Positions 50,819 to 60,732 of a stretch of DNA of 64,000 bases are shown in pieces; position 1 is the first letter of the stretch; each line of letters opens with the position of its first letter. The DNA comes from an uncultured delta proteobacterium (GTDB lineage Bacteria; Desulfobacterota; Desulfobulbia; Desulfobulbales; Desulfocapsaceae): NCBI GenBank assembly GCA_903901335.1, contig CAIUQR010000155.1, forward strand, positions 22,276-86,275, read 5' to 3'. A program made the translations under genes and the position numbers. Below the pieces are notes generated by a model. It saw only the letters and a list, made by a program, of their open reading frames with translations, searched no databases and was not told the origin of the DNA.

Positions 50819-53035
50819 ATGAAAGACCAAATAACCATGGCCCTGGCGGGCAATCCGAATGCCGGAAAGACCACTCTCTTCAACCAGCTCACCGGCGCCC
50901 GGCAGCATGTCGGCAATTACCCCGGCATCACCGTAGATCATAAGGAAGGACGATTCAGCCATACCGGCCGGGAGATCAGTCTCACAGACCTCCCCGGCAC
51001 CTACTCCCTGACCGCCTATTCGGTGGAAGAACTGGTGGCCAGGGATTATCTGGTCAATGCAAAACCCCAGGTTGTGATCAATATCGTCGATGCCTCGAAT
51101 CTCGAGCGCAATCTCTATCTGACCTGCCAGTTTCTCGAACTCGGCGTACCGATGGTCATCGCCTTGAACATGATCGATGTAGCCAAAGACCGCGGCATCG
51201 AGGTCAAGGCTGACCGGCTGGCCACCCTCCTGGGTATTCCGGTCGTCCCGATCATCGCCCGGACCGGCCTTGGCAAGAACCGGCTCATCGATGAGGCCAT
51301 AGCTGTTGCTTCAGACAGCAGGAGAAACTGGCAGCCCCTGGATATCTCCTATGGTGACGACCTTGATGAGACCATCATGAGCCTGATGACAGAAATTGAC
51401 CAGAAAGGCTTTCTGACGGACATCTATCCGTCCCGTTTTACCGCCATCAAATACCTGGAGAATGACGACCAGATCATGGCCAGGGGACGTACGGCAAAAC
51501 CGGCTGTAGCAGAAACGATCGAATCCCTGGTCAGCCAGGTCTCCGGCCATCTGGTCAAGACCATGGATGTCTTTCCCGAGGCGATCATTGCCGATCACCG
51601 TTACGGTTTCATCAAATCCATCATCCGTCAAGGGGTCCTGACCCATAAATTCGATACCGACCGCCTCTATGCCTCCGACAGGATCGACAAAATCGTTACC
51701 AACCGCCTGCTGGGCCCGATTATCATGCTGACGGTTCTTTTCGGGGTCTACAAGCTGACCTTTTCGTGGAGCGAACTGCCGGTCAGCTGGCTTGGGAGTT
51801 TCATCAGCTGGTTCGGCGATGTGGTTTCGCATAATCTGCCCGATGGTCTTTTCAAATCCATGATCACCTCCGGCATCATTCACGGGGCCGGCGGTGTCCT
51901 GGGATTCGTGCCGTTGATCATGTTCATGTTTTTCGGCATTGCAATCCTGGAAGACTCGGGCTATCTGGCCCGCGTCGCCTTCATGATGGACAGGATCTTC
52001 AGAATCTTCGGTCTGCATGGCTCTTCGGTCATGCCGTTTATTATCTCCGGCGGGATCGCCGGGGGCTGCGCGGTACCGGGTGTCCTGGCGACCCGTACCC
52101 TCCGTTCCCCGAAAGAACGGCTGGCCACCCTGCTGACGGTGCCGTTTATGAACTGCGGGGCAAAACTGCCGGTACTGGCGCTGCTGATAGGGGCCTTTTT
52201 CAGTGAAAATAAAGCCCGGTACATGTTTTTCTTCACCGTCCTGACCTGGGTTGTGGCCCTCTTGTCGGCGAAATTTTTCCGTTCGACGGTGCTCAGAGGA
52301 GAACCCACCCCTTTTGTGATGGAATTGCCCCCCTATCGTTTCCCGACCCTGCAGGGCCTGCTGATCCATACCTGGGAGCGGACCTGGCAATATATCAAAA
52401 AGGCCGGCAGCGTCATCCTGGGCATCTCGGTCCTGATCTGGGCGATGATGACATTTCCCGGCCTGTCGCCGGACAGAATCGCAGCCTTCGACCAGCAGCG
52501 GAAGGCCGTCAAGGCCGGGTTTCCGGCGGATATCATTTCCGAGACAGAGGGGAAAAAGACAGCAGGATCAGAACAGGCAGCACGACTGGCCGAACAGCTC
52601 TCGATCATTGACGGCGACCAGGCAGAAGAGGCGCTCAGGAACTCGGCTGCGGGAAGACTGGGGATTGCCTTCGAATCCGTTTCCCGGTATGCAGGCTTTG
52701 ACTGGCGGACAAATATCGCCCTGATCGGTGGTTTTGCAGCCAAGGAAGTTATCGTTTCCACCCTGGGGACGGCCTATTCCATGGGAAAGGTCGATTCAAA
52801 AGAATCCGCCTCACTCGGGCAACGATTGCGGCAGGACCCCCATTGGAACAAGGGAGTCGCACTGGCGGCCCTCCTTTTCATCATGTTTTACAGCCCCTGC
52901 TTTATCACAATCATCTGTATCGCCCGTGAAGCCTCCTGGAAATGGGCCTTTTTTTCCATGGTCTTCAATACCGTCTTTGCCTTCGTCATGGCTGTGGGGG
53001 TCTATCAGATCGGCAGATTGTCCGGATTGGGCTGA
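50819..53035 (+). CDS. feoB: Ferrous iron transport protein B
   Basis: 738-residue ferrous iron permease. The N-terminal G-protein domain has G1 GNPNAGKTTLFNQLTGARQHVGNYPG, G3 DLPGTYSL and G4 NMID. The C-terminal domain has the two Gate motifs (VMPFIISGGIAGGCAVPGVLATRTL and MFYSPCFITIICIAREAS), with conserved Cys. Organised with two feoA genes and a Cys-rich small membrane protein. Followed by a bidirectional terminator. Confidence 0.97.
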   Translation: MKDQITMALAGNPNAGKTTLFNQLTGARQHVGNYPGITVDHKEGRFSHTGREISLTDLPGTYSLTAYSVEELVARDYLVNAKPQVVINIVDASNLERNLYLTCQFLELGVPMVIALNMIDVAKDRGIEVKADRLATLLGIPVVPIIARTGLGKNRLIDEAIAVASDSRRNWQPLDISYGDDLDETIMSLMTEIDQKGFLTDIYPSRFTAIKYLENDDQIMARGRTAKPAVAETIESLVSQVSGHLVKTMDVFPEAIIADHRYGFIKSIIRQGVLTHKFDTDRLYASDRIDKIVTNRLLGPIIMLTVLFGVYKLTFSWSELPVSWLGSFISWFGDVVSHNLPDGLFKSMITSGIIHGAGGVLGFVPLIMFMFFGIAILEDSGYLARVAFMMDRIFRIFGLHGSSVMPFIISGGIAGGCAVPGVLATRTLRSPKERLATLLTVPFMNCGAKLPVLALLIGAFFSENKARYMFFFTVLTWVVALLSAKFFRSTVLRGEPTPFVMELPPYRFPTLQGLLIHTWERTWQYIKKAGSVILGISVLIWAMMTFPGLSPDRIAAFDQQRKAVKAGFPADIISETEGKKTAGSEQAARLAEQLSIIDGDQAEEALRNSAAGRLGIAFESVSRYAGFDWRTNIALIGGFAAKEVIVSTLGTAYSMGKVDSKESASLGQRLRQDPHWNKGVALAALLFIMFYSPCFITIICIAREASWKWAFFSMVFNTVFAFVMAVGVYQIGRLSGLG

Positions 53036-53060
53036 CCAATCTCTTCATCAACCGAAAAAA

Positions 53061-53094
53061 AAGCGCCCGCCGGGGTTGATCCCGGCAGACGCTT
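53061..53094. terminator. Bidirectional terminator after feoB
   Basis: Stem AAGCG...GCCGGG (53061-53074) with CCCGGC...CGCTT (53081-53094), a six-base loop region and three internal mismatches. On the minus strand it is followed by eight T residues, on the plus strand by the weaker CTTT. It can stop both feoB and the converging transcript from the right. Confidence 0.75.
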
Positions 53095-53341
53095 CTTTGG
53101 GGGAGGAGAAAAAGTTATTTCAAACCATCACTTAATCTGCTTACTTCTTTTCAACATCCATGCCAACCACTACCATAAAATATATCTACCCAGAATAACA
53201 ATAGAAAACGAAAAACACGAAAGCGGAAGATTGATCCCCTCACCTTCAGGGTGGTCAATTATTGCTCGACATTACACCGTTTCGGGTATTTTTTACCCAG
53301 ATGGATCACTATGAATTTCAGATAACGTTTCTTCTCTGAAA
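53095..53341. other. Non-coding region between converging genes
   Basis: With the terminator it makes a 306-base gap between feoB and the DUF4177-like gene. It has a GGGTA/TACCC hairpin with a T5 loop at 53284-53298 and a CACC/GGTG hairpin near 53240. No convincing gene or promoter. Confidence 0.35.
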
Positions 53342-53812
53342 CTATTCAATACGGATTGACCCGACCCCTCCGTTGTTATCCTCTTCGCTGGATGGTCTTT
53401 TTTTCTCCACTTTTGGCTGTGTCGGCCGGAAGGTCCGAGGGGTTGGTGTCGCCGGGATATCCTCTACCGGTGCATCCTCCTCTTCTACAGCATCTCTCTC
53501 CGTCAACTCATCCCCTTGAGAAATAGTCGTTTTCTGCACCCGTTCCGGCCGCAGAAAACGCGTGGTCGATACTGTCCGCTCCTCCTGTTTGACCTCGTTT
53601 ACCGGCCGGGCTCTCTGTTGCGGCGGCGGCTCAAGAGGTTGTTTGAAGGTCGCGGTCATTCCATCCTGCACTTCCAGCAGTGAGACCAACTCCCATCCCG
53701 CCTGACCAAATTCGTTCATGGATTGTTCAATCTCGGTCTCGTCGAGAAATGTCCCGCCAAGCAGCCCTTCCTTTTTGTAATCATAATGGACAATTTTATA
53801 GCTCCAACGCAT
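53342..53812 (-). CDS. DUF4177-like protein with disordered tail
   Basis: 156 residues. The first 60 (MRWSYKIVHYDYKKEGLL... then EQSMNEFGQAGWELVSLLE) match the small DUF4177 domain pattern with its 'GWELVS' motif. The remainder is rich in Pro, Glu, Thr and Arg and predicted disordered. No catalytic residues. Its 3' end faces feoB. Function unknown; DUF4177 proteins are small and poorly studied. Confidence 0.75.
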   Translation of the reverse strand: MRWSYKIVHYDYKKEGLLGGTFLDETEIEQSMNEFGQAGWELVSLLEVQDGMTATFKQPLEPPPQQRARPVNEVKQEERTVSTTRFLRPERVQKTTISQGDELTERDAVEEEDAPVEDIPATPTPRTFRPTQPKVEKKRPSSEEDNNGGVGSIRIE

Positions 53813-53917
53813 TCTGTTCCCTCACATAGATTCCTGCATTCCGTTCTGATTTCCGTTGGACAGCGTGCAGGCATTGTCCTTCGAGAAACTCTTCCCCCTT
53901 CAACTCCCCCATCGGCT

Positions 53918-55192
53918 CTATCCTCCTGCCTCGGAAAACGCCTTCCTCACCTCTTCTGCGATGATTGTGATCCCTGCCGCCACCTGCTGTTCATCCTGGG
54001 AATAGGTGACCCGGAGACATTCATCTTTGTGACTCCAGGAATCTCCTTCCAGGCCTGGAAAAAAATAATGCCCGGAGATCACCAGCACACCTCTTTTTTT
54101 CAGCCTCTCATAGAGTTGAAGACTGGTGATCGGTAGTTCTTCGAACCAGAGCCAGAGGAACATGGCACCCTCAGGTCTGTGAATCCGATAGGAGATACCT
54201 GCAAACTCCGTGTGTATTACGGTCATTGCCTTCTCTACTTTATCCTGATAAAACGGTCTGATCAAGGTTTTGCTGAGTGACAGGATCTCTCCCGATCCAA
54301 CCATTTTCTCGGCAAGGATCGCCCCGAAATTGCCGGGTGCCAGCGACATGATCGCATTCATCCCCGAAACAGCCCGTACTATTTCCCGATTTGCGACAAT
54401 GATGCCGGTTCGCACCGCCGGTAGCCCCAGTTTGGACAGGGACAGACAGAGGATGATATTTTCATTCCAGATCGGTTGCACATCAGAATAGACAATTCCT
54501 GGAAACGGCACCCCGTAGGCGCTGTCGATAATCAAAGGAACCCTGTGGGCTCTGGCCAGTTCGTCGAGCCTTGCCATCTCTTCGTCGGTCACCACATTCC
54601 CAGTCGGATTAGTGGGACGGGACACGCAAATCGCTCCTGTTTCTTCGCCCAGCGTAATTCCATCAAAATCGACCCGGTATTTAAAGAGGTGGTCCTCCTG
54701 GCAATCAATTTTCGGTCTGGTGGCAACGAAGAAATCACGGTCAAGACCGATATCGGCATATCCGATATATTCAGGGGTCAAGGGCAGCCGGATCTTCTTT
54801 TTGACCGACCCTGAAAAAACACCTGCGAACATATTGAACAACAGGAAAAAGCCCGTCTGGCTGCCATTGGTCAGACAGATATTTTCAGGCCCGATCTGCC
54901 AGCCATACTCCCTGTGCAGGAGTGTGGCCAGATTTTCAATAAAACCCTGCACACCCTGAGGCGGATTATAGATCCCGACCAGGCGCTGGAATGCCTTCCG
55001 GTCGGCACAGATATCCTGGAGCCGTTTTCTGACGATCTCCTGAAACTCCGGCACATACCCAGGATTGCCGCCACCCATCATAATCACGTCACGGCCGCCG
55101 CCCATGGCCCTGCCCATATCGTCCATCAGAGAGAGGATCCCGGCCTTATCCGTAAATTTTTTACCAAATTCTGATAATTCCATACCCACCAT
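53918..55192 (-). CDS. avtA: Valine-pyruvate aminotransferase-like PLP enzyme
   Basis: Fold-type I aminotransferase of AvtA type, 424 residues, likely converting pyruvate and valine to alanine and 2-ketoisovalerate. N-terminus MELSEFGKKFTDKAGILSLMDDMGRAM is characteristic of AvtA. Further: NPTGN motif (CVSRPTNPTGNVVTDEEM), Asp-Ser-Ala-Tyr motif (LIIDSAYG) and the PLP-binding Lys in LCLSLSKLGLPAVRTG. The ATG at 55192 is used; another ATG three codons later (55183) is possible. Confidence 0.9.
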   Translation of the reverse strand: MVGMELSEFGKKFTDKAGILSLMDDMGRAMGGGRDVIMMGGGNPGYVPEFQEIVRKRLQDICADRKAFQRLVGIYNPPQGVQGFIENLATLLHREYGWQIGPENICLTNGSQTGFFLLFNMFAGVFSGSVKKKIRLPLTPEYIGYADIGLDRDFFVATRPKIDCQEDHLFKYRVDFDGITLGEETGAICVSRPTNPTGNVVTDEEMARLDELARAHRVPLIIDSAYGVPFPGIVYSDVQPIWNENIILCLSLSKLGLPAVRTGIIVANREIVRAVSGMNAIMSLAPGNFGAILAEKMVGSGEILSLSKTLIRPFYQDKVEKAMTVIHTEFAGISYRIHRPEGAMFLWLWFEELPITSLQLYERLKKRGVLVISGHYFFPGLEGDSWSHKDECLRVTYSQDEQQVAAGITIIAEEVRKAFSEAGG

Positions 55193-55254
55193 GATGTGAA
55201 AAACAATCGTAACTCTTCATCAGTTCCCCAGGACAACGCATGCCAGTCGGTCGT

Positions 55255-55452
55255 TTATTTCTTTTTTCCCGGCTTTCCATCAACTTTTTTCACCGTGAAC
55301 AGCTGACAGTGTATTCCCGAGGCGGCAAAGACCATCTGGGCCGGATTTTTGGCACTTTTAAATTTCATCGCCCGGCAGCCGTAGGGCATAGAGGCGTCAT
55401 AGCTGATATAGTAATGTTTACATTTTAAACAGTTGGGAAGATTATCAACCAT
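55255..55452 (-). CDS. Conserved small Cys protein, unknown function
   Basis: 65 residues with four Cys (NCLKCKHYYISYDASMPYGCRAMKF and GIHCQLF) spaced like a small zinc-binding knuckle. I recall related short proteins in sulfate reducers and Geobacter-type bacteria, but no assigned function. C-terminus is Lys-rich. The gene is 62 bases from avtA on the same strand. Confidence 0.65.
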   Translation of the reverse strand: MVDNLPNCLKCKHYYISYDASMPYGCRAMKFKSAKNPAQMVFAASGIHCQLFTVKKVDGKPGKKK

Positions 55453-55565
55453 CGGGAAACACAGATCAGGGAGTAAGAAGCAGGGTCACCGTAAAAAACA
55501 GCGCCGGAAGGGCATGCACAAACGGTTGACAAGGCAATTCTCCGGTCGACAAAGGGAGCATCACC

Positions 55566-56069
55566 TTATTTAACCGATTCATGCTTCTCGGGATAATCAA
55601 AGAAGAGCATGGCCCCTTTGCCCGGTCCGACTTCCGCCCATTTTTCAATGGACAGATCCATAGCAACAATGCCCGAGGTCGGGATTTTAGAGATATACTC
55701 ACCGGTCAACAGCGCCGCCAGATCGGTTATCGCGTAGTTATGGCCCACAAGAAATGCGGTCTTAATCATATTGTCCGTCTTCTGTAAGACACGCAGCAGG
55801 TCTTTTGTTTCCGAGGTATACACCAAATCCACGAAATGAATCCGTTTCACCGGGAATTTCACGCTCCTGGCAACAATCTCCGCCGTTGCCCTGGCCCGTT
55901 TGGCAGGGCTTGAGATCAGAGCATCGGGGCATATCCCCTGCTCTGCCAGTCTTTCGGCCATCAGCGGGGCCTCTCTTTTGCCTCTCTGGTTCAACGGCCT
56001 GTCAAAATCGCTTATCTTCAGATTTGACCAACTCGATTTCGCATGACGGATAAGATATAATCGTTTCAA
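55566..56069 (-). CDS. sixA: SixA-like phosphohistidine phosphatase
   Basis: Histidine phosphatase superfamily protein of about 167 residues. The catalytic motif LYLIRHAKSSWSN holds the nucleophilic His; a second His is in FLVGHNYAITDLA, and RPLNQRGKREAP is typical of SixA. A TTG at 56069, nine bases after GGAG and five bases after the ParA stop, is the best start; an ATG at 56102 would overlap ParA by 28 bases. SixA removes phosphate from phosphohistidine proteins. It is the last gene of the argJ-CHAD-ParA-SixA run. Confidence 0.88.
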   Translation of the reverse strand: MKRLYLIRHAKSSWSNLKISDFDRPLNQRGKREAPLMAERLAEQGICPDALISSPAKRARATAEIVARSVKFPVKRIHFVDLVYTSETKDLLRVLQKTDNMIKTAFLVGHNYAITDLAALLTGEYISKIPTSGIVAMDLSIEKWAEVGPGKGAMLFFDYPEKHESVK

Positions 56070-56074
56070 TTCAT

Positions 56075-56812
56075 TCAACTCCTCTGCCAGATTTCCTGCC
56101 AAAGCCTCTCATACGCGAGGGCGGCGGAAGAATTCCTTGCCGTCGCTCCAACCGGCTGCCTGTTAATTCCCATTTTTTCGATCTCTGCCAGAAAGGGGAT
56201 CGCCGTTTTGACAAAAATTGGATATTTCCGATACTGTTCAATAGTCGACACATGCAGATTTTTTCGTCTTTCCACCATCGAAAAAAAGGCTCTGATTTTA
56301 TTCTGATCCAACTTCAACTCACTCAACAATTTCAGAAGCTGCTTCAGGGCCAGGATGGACAAGGTGGTCGGGATAACCGGTGTCACCACGATATCCGCCG
56401 CCCTGACGATATGTTCGGCCAGAAGTGTCAGATTCGGCGGGCAGTCAAGAAACACGACATCATAGTCATCCGCAACCGGCAAAAAGACCGATCTCAACAC
56501 CGGCACCTTCCCCTTTTTTCCCAGTTTGGCCAATTCGATATCGAGATGGCGAAAGGAGAAATGGGCAGGAAGGAGATCAAGTTTATCAAAATCTGTCCCT
56601 CTGATATACCCGTTAATATCGCCCCGGAGAAATTTTTTGTCATTGAACTTTTTTTTCGGCCGGATACGAAAATAGTACGATGCAGCCCCTTGTGAATCCA
56701 TATCGCAGAGAAGGGTTGAACATCCGCCAAGGGCCGCGACATAGGCAAGGTTAACAGCAGTAGCTGTCTTTCCGACGCCACCTTTACTGCTGAATATCGC
56801 AATTATCTTCAT
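56075..56812 (-). CDS. ParA/MinD-family ATPase
   Basis: 245 residues from the ATG at 56812. Deviant Walker A SSKGGVGKTATAVNLAYVAA, switch motif DMDSQGAASYYF and Walker B VVFLDCPPNLTLLAEH. No parB gene is nearby, so it belongs to the orphan ParA group that positions cell structures or protein clusters instead of segregating DNA. The neighbouring CHAD protein suggests polyphosphate granules as a possible cargo (inference). An extension to 56848 is rejected because it adds 12 residues before the canonical first strand. Confidence 0.9.
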   Translation of the reverse strand: MKIIAIFSSKGGVGKTATAVNLAYVAALGGCSTLLCDMDSQGAASYYFRIRPKKKFNDKKFLRGDINGYIRGTDFDKLDLLPAHFSFRHLDIELAKLGKKGKVPVLRSVFLPVADDYDVVFLDCPPNLTLLAEHIVRAADIVVTPVIPTTLSILALKQLLKLLSELKLDQNKIRAFFSMVERRKNLHVSTIEQYRKYPIFVKTAIPFLAEIEKMGINRQPVGATARNSSAALAYERLWQEIWQRS

Positions 56813-56848
56813 ACCGGATTGACACCTGGCGACCTTGAAGCGTTCCAA

Positions 56849-58393
56849 TCACCCTGACGTATTTTTGATAACCTCTCCGAACGCCTGCATCCTGTCCTGG
56901 CCCATAAACGCAGCGCATCTCTTCACACATCTCTTCAAAATCCGTTTCTTCTCGGCTGCAAGACCTGCGAGAAGGCCATCAAGTGCTCCCCGGATGGTCT
57001 CGTCCGGCTGCAGCGTGGCCCTGCGCTGCTGAAACCCTCTGATCTGAACGGCCAGATCGTTGAAACCGCCGAGATCGTCCTGAAGTCCATGCAGCTCTTT
57101 TAAAAGGACATCCATATCGTCTGCCGGAAAAAACCGGCGAAAGAATTCCGCCATATACCGAAATTTCTTGGCCTGGATCCGCAACCTGTGAATGGCTGAA
57201 TCCCCTTGTTCTCCCCCAATAATTGCGCCGGTGTCCCGAAGCAGACGGCGAAAACACCTCCGCATAACCTTCACGGCCACCTTCGGGCAGGGAACCTGTC
57301 CGGCAGGCCATTCTATGTCGGCAGGTAAAGCGGTCAAAAATTCATGCCAGTTGGCAAGCAGGTTCACAGCCCTTGCGGATTGCAGAATTTCCTGCATTTT
57401 TATAAACTGGGCCGTGCGTTGTTGTTGTATTTCCTCCAGAAGCTGAGCTAAGCCCCGATGCAGACTCTCCGACATCAGCCCCCGGTAGGTTTGGGACTTC
57501 TGCAGACAGACATCAAGATCCCGGACCGGACCGGTAACCGAACCAAGCCATCTGAATTCTTCCTGAAAAACTCCCGCCTGTCCCGGAGGAATCTCGTTTT
57601 TCAACTGGGAAAGGACGGACCGGGTCCGACGCAGTGCAACCCGGAAATCGTGGAGGAATTCCGCATCGATATCTTTCAGAACTCCGGGCAGATTTCTTTC
57701 CATGGCAGTGTGCAGCGCCAGGCCGATCATACTTATCGCCTGGCTCGTTGTCTGCTCCGGCAGGGCAAAAACAGAGGCCTTCTGTTTTTGATCAACGGGT
57801 TGCCTGCCAATCGCACGAAGGATCAGATCAAAGAAACTCTCCCCTGCTTTCAATTCCTGCCAGCCATTTCTTTGCAAGAGTTCTGCTATACGGTGCCTGG
57901 GCTTCTGATAACCACGTATACCCTCCAGACGAAGGTAGGGTGCAAAAGGTCCTCTGTCTTCATCATCTGCGGATACTTCTCCTGTATCCAGCGAAAAGCG
58001 GAGTACCAGCTTCTCATCCCGGTTGAACAGCCTGAATTTCCTTCTCAGGCCAACTACCTGGAGGACCGGACAGAGTGCCCTGGTGCCGGAGACCGACGCC
58101 AGTCTGTCCCGCAATATCCCTTCCGGAAAATCCCACCAGAACAGCTTCGGTTTCTCTGGTCCGGATATCTCGAAGACAGGCGTCCCTAAAAGAGAAGCGA
58201 GCACATACCGTGCACCCGTCTGCCTGAAAACAAACCCGCTGGTATACATCCGCCAGTCAAATGTATCCAGATACTGCTCGTCAACATGAAACACAGCCTC
58301 CTCCCGAACCGGAAAGAGGCTACCTATTTTCTCAAGTAGCCGGTCAAGGTCTACGGACCCATTCAAGGTAAAGGCGAGATATCCGGATTTCAT
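56849..58393 (-). CDS. CYTH-like/CHAD domain protein
   Basis: 514 residues. The first about 200 resemble a diverged CYTH-type beta barrel (EEAVFHVDEQYLDTFDWRMYTSGFVFRQTGARY), lacking the full ExExK start motif. Residues 230-510 form the CHAD helical domain, with the conserved His-Arg signatures EFLHDFRVALRRTRSVLSQL and AIHRLRIQAKKFRYMAEFFRRF. CHAD domains bind polyphosphate. Gap of 12 bases after argJ and 36 before the ParA gene. Together with PPK2 at 60822 it suggests polyphosphate metabolism in this neighbourhood. Confidence 0.87.
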   Translation of the reverse strand: MKSGYLAFTLNGSVDLDRLLEKIGSLFPVREEAVFHVDEQYLDTFDWRMYTSGFVFRQTGARYVLASLLGTPVFEISGPEKPKLFWWDFPEGILRDRLASVSGTRALCPVLQVVGLRRKFRLFNRDEKLVLRFSLDTGEVSADDEDRGPFAPYLRLEGIRGYQKPRHRIAELLQRNGWQELKAGESFFDLILRAIGRQPVDQKQKASVFALPEQTTSQAISMIGLALHTAMERNLPGVLKDIDAEFLHDFRVALRRTRSVLSQLKNEIPPGQAGVFQEEFRWLGSVTGPVRDLDVCLQKSQTYRGLMSESLHRGLAQLLEEIQQQRTAQFIKMQEILQSARAVNLLANWHEFLTALPADIEWPAGQVPCPKVAVKVMRRCFRRLLRDTGAIIGGEQGDSAIHRLRIQAKKFRYMAEFFRRFFPADDMDVLLKELHGLQDDLGGFNDLAVQIRGFQQRRATLQPDETIRGALDGLLAGLAAEKKRILKRCVKRCAAFMGQDRMQAFGEVIKNTSG

Positions 58394-58405
58394 TTTACGG
58401 TTGCG

Positions 58406-59590
58406 CTACGTCCTGTAATCGGCATTTATCTTCACATAATCAATTGAGAAGTCACAGGTATAGATCTCTTCACAGGCATTGCCATCCTTCAGGTCGATAC
58501 TGACGGTGATGTTCTTCTCCTGCAACACCTTTGCGGCCGCCTCTTCGGAAGCCGTACCCAGGCCTGTACCGTTTTTTACAATGAGTATATCACCAAAGGA
58601 TATATCCACCTGCTCCGGGTGAAAGCGCACTCCGCACCTGCCCATCGCGGCAATGATCCTGCCCCAGTTGGCGTCTTCTCCGAAAAAGGCTGTTTTCACC
58701 AGGTTGGAATTGGCCACAGTCCGGGCCATCTGCTCGGCCTGGTCTGCCTCCTTGGCACCACAGACACGGATGGTGATGCACTTTGTGGCGCCCTCGCCAT
58801 CGGCGACGATCTTCAGGGCCAGCTCTTTGAGTATACCCTCCAGGGTATCCTGGAAAAGCTGCTGATCGTCAGGTATCTCATCGTCGATCCACTTATTCCC
58901 GGCCGCACCGTTGGCCATTACCAGAACCATATCGTTGGTGCTGGTATCACCATCGACGGTGATGCGATTGAATGTCCTGGTCACACTGCTCTTCAGACAT
59001 TTATTCAATTCAGGAAAACCGATCTGGGCATCGGTGACGATAAAGGCAAGCATGGTGGCCATGTTCGGCATGATCATCCCCGACCCCTTGGCCATCCCCA
59101 TGAAATTAACCTCCTTTCCGCTAAGGGCAATCGTGCGGTAGGCGGTTTTAATAACAGTATCGGTGGTCATAATGGCCTCGGCGACTTTTTCAAAGTTCTC
59201 CGGGGCAAGTCCTGTGACCAGCGGGGTCATCGCGGTCTCAAAAGCAGTCATATTGAGCTGGGCGCCGATGACCCCGGTAGAGGCCACCTGGACCATCTCC
59301 TCCGGAATCCCCAAGGCCTCAGCGGCCAGACGGCTGGTCTTTTTAGCAGCCTCCATTCCCTGTTCGCCGGTACAGGCATTGGCACAGCCGCTGTTTACGA
59401 GTATTGCCTGCGCCCTGCCCTGTTTTAAGCGTTCGATATCCAGAATAACCGGCGCCGCCTTCACTAAACTCTTCGTAAAAACACCTGCGGTCACGGCAGG
59501 AGTTTTGCTGCAAATCAGACCGAGATCCAGCCTGTCAGGATATTTGATACCCGCTGGGACCGCCGATGCGTAAAAATTTTTAACAATCAT
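58406..59590 (-). CDS. argJ: Glutamate N-acetyltransferase/amino-acid acetyltransferase ArgJ
   Basis: 394 residues. ArgJ recycles the acetyl group between N-acetylornithine and glutamate in arginine synthesis. Self-cleavage site within KGSGMIMPNMATMLAFIVTDA (Thr of MATML is the nucleophile). N-terminal ASAVPAGIKYPDRLDLGLI and the middle NSGCANACTGEQG are standard. It starts the unit that contains CHAD, ParA and SixA; the upstream 328-base region should hold its promoter. Confidence 0.96.
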   Translation of the reverse strand: MIVKNFYASAVPAGIKYPDRLDLGLICSKTPAVTAGVFTKSLVKAAPVILDIERLKQGRAQAILVNSGCANACTGEQGMEAAKKTSRLAAEALGIPEEMVQVASTGVIGAQLNMTAFETAMTPLVTGLAPENFEKVAEAIMTTDTVIKTAYRTIALSGKEVNFMGMAKGSGMIMPNMATMLAFIVTDAQIGFPELNKCLKSSVTRTFNRITVDGDTSTNDMVLVMANGAAGNKWIDDEIPDDQQLFQDTLEGILKELALKIVADGEGATKCITIRVCGAKEADQAEQMARTVANSNLVKTAFFGEDANWGRIIAAMGRCGVRFHPEQVDISFGDILIVKNGTGLGTASEEAAAKVLQEKNITVSIDLKDGNACEEIYTCDFSIDYVKINADYRT

Positions 59591-59918
59591 TTGCTATCCT
59601 GCTCTTTTAAAAAGGTAAAAAAACTGCATTCAGATGAACACGATTTCTTTCTCTTCATAGCGGCTCCTCTGCAACCTGAAGATCAGGCCAGCCGTTTGAT
59701 CAAGCCGGTGTTTCAAGAAAATCCACCATTCTCACTCTACCATCTGCGAGTTTGAATATGCTACTAAAAATAGTTCAATCTGTAGAATATTACTTCCATT
59801 TATTGTATATAACAGCTGGTGGATTCAAATACGAAATGGACTTCATCTCCCGATTTCCCCAGTAAGTCGATTGAAATTAAGCAGTTCCCGGCCAGTAATT
59901 CGAAAACGGTTATAATGA
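59591..59918. other. Divergent intergenic region argJ / metallophosphatase
   Basis: 328 bases between divergent genes, AT-rich from 59750 to 59830. TATATAAC near 59808 could be a -10 for the plus-strand gene, but its -35 is poor. Nothing else identified. Confidence 0.35.
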
Positions 59919-60662
59919 ATGAAAATCCTGCTGATCTCAGATATACACGCCAATTTTCCGGCACTTTCGGCAGTAGAAAATTTTTTCAACTCGCATCACT
60001 TCGATGCCGTAATAAACTCGGGAGACTCCCTCGTCTACGGTCCATTTCCCAACAAAACCCTTGACTGGCTGCAAAAGCGAAAGGCCCATTCAATATTGGG
60101 CAATACCGATAAAAAAATCCTGCAGCTCCTGACCGGGGAAACATTTACAAAACCATCGAAATATGAAAAGCGCATCATGTATACCTGGACAGCGGCTAAA
60201 CTGAACAAAACCGGCGCGGCCTATCTCCGCTCGCTGCCGACATCGCTCCTGCTCGATTTCGCTGCCGACCCAATGCCGGCCCAGAATAAAAATCAAGTGA
60301 TCGGGATCTTTCACGGCAGTCCGGCGGACGATGATGAATTCCTTTTTCCAGACACCCCCCTGGATCGACTCTATGAACTTGCACGGCAGACAACGGCCGG
60401 GATCATTATAACCGGTCACTCCCATACACCTTTTCACCGGATTGCCGGGACCACTCATTTCGTCAATCCCGGCAGTGTCGGCAGGATGTTTGACGGCGAT
60501 CCGAGGGCATCTTGCGCTGTCCTTTCATTTACCGCAGACGACATTCAGGTCGAGCATTTCCGCATCTCCTATCCCATCCGGGAGGTTGTGGACAGCCTCA
60601 AGAGCAACAATCTTCCGGAGATCTACGCGAAGATGTTCACAGCAGGAAGGAAGCTCAACTGA
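59919..60662 (+). CDS. YfcE/MJ0936-type metallophosphoesterase
   Basis: 247 residues with calcineurin-like metal ligands: LISDIHANFPAL (Asp-X-His), INSGDSLVYG (Gly-Asp), SILGNTD (Gly-Asn-x-Asp), FHGSP and ITGHSHTPFHR (Gly-His-X-His), then HFVNPGSVG. This set matches small YfcE-like phosphodiesterases. The substrate cannot be inferred. Start at ATG 59919; another ATG at 59915 belongs to a different frame. Upstream of ppk2 on the same strand but separated by 159 bases containing a structured leader. Confidence 0.9.
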   Translation: MKILLISDIHANFPALSAVENFFNSHHFDAVINSGDSLVYGPFPNKTLDWLQKRKAHSILGNTDKKILQLLTGETFTKPSKYEKRIMYTWTAAKLNKTGAAYLRSLPTSLLLDFAADPMPAQNKNQVIGIFHGSPADDDEFLFPDTPLDRLYELARQTTAGIIITGHSHTPFHRIAGTTHFVNPGSVGRMFDGDPRASCAVLSFTADDIQVEHFRISYPIREVVDSLKSNNLPEIYAKMFTAGRKLN

Positions 60663-60732
60663 GTTCGGTATGAGTTGACCGCTCTCTTTGGTTTTTGTTT
60701 GTCCATGAAATAACACTTGTTTTTTTTTACAG

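Noticed and set aside
51311..52390. 359-codon frame on the minus strand opposite feoB
   Set aside because: Rich in His, Gln, Asp and Arg in low-complexity order, with no motif; feoB on the other strand is unmistakable.
55466..55702. 78-codon minus-strand frame overlapping sixA
   Set aside because: Lies in another frame over the well supported C-terminus of SixA.
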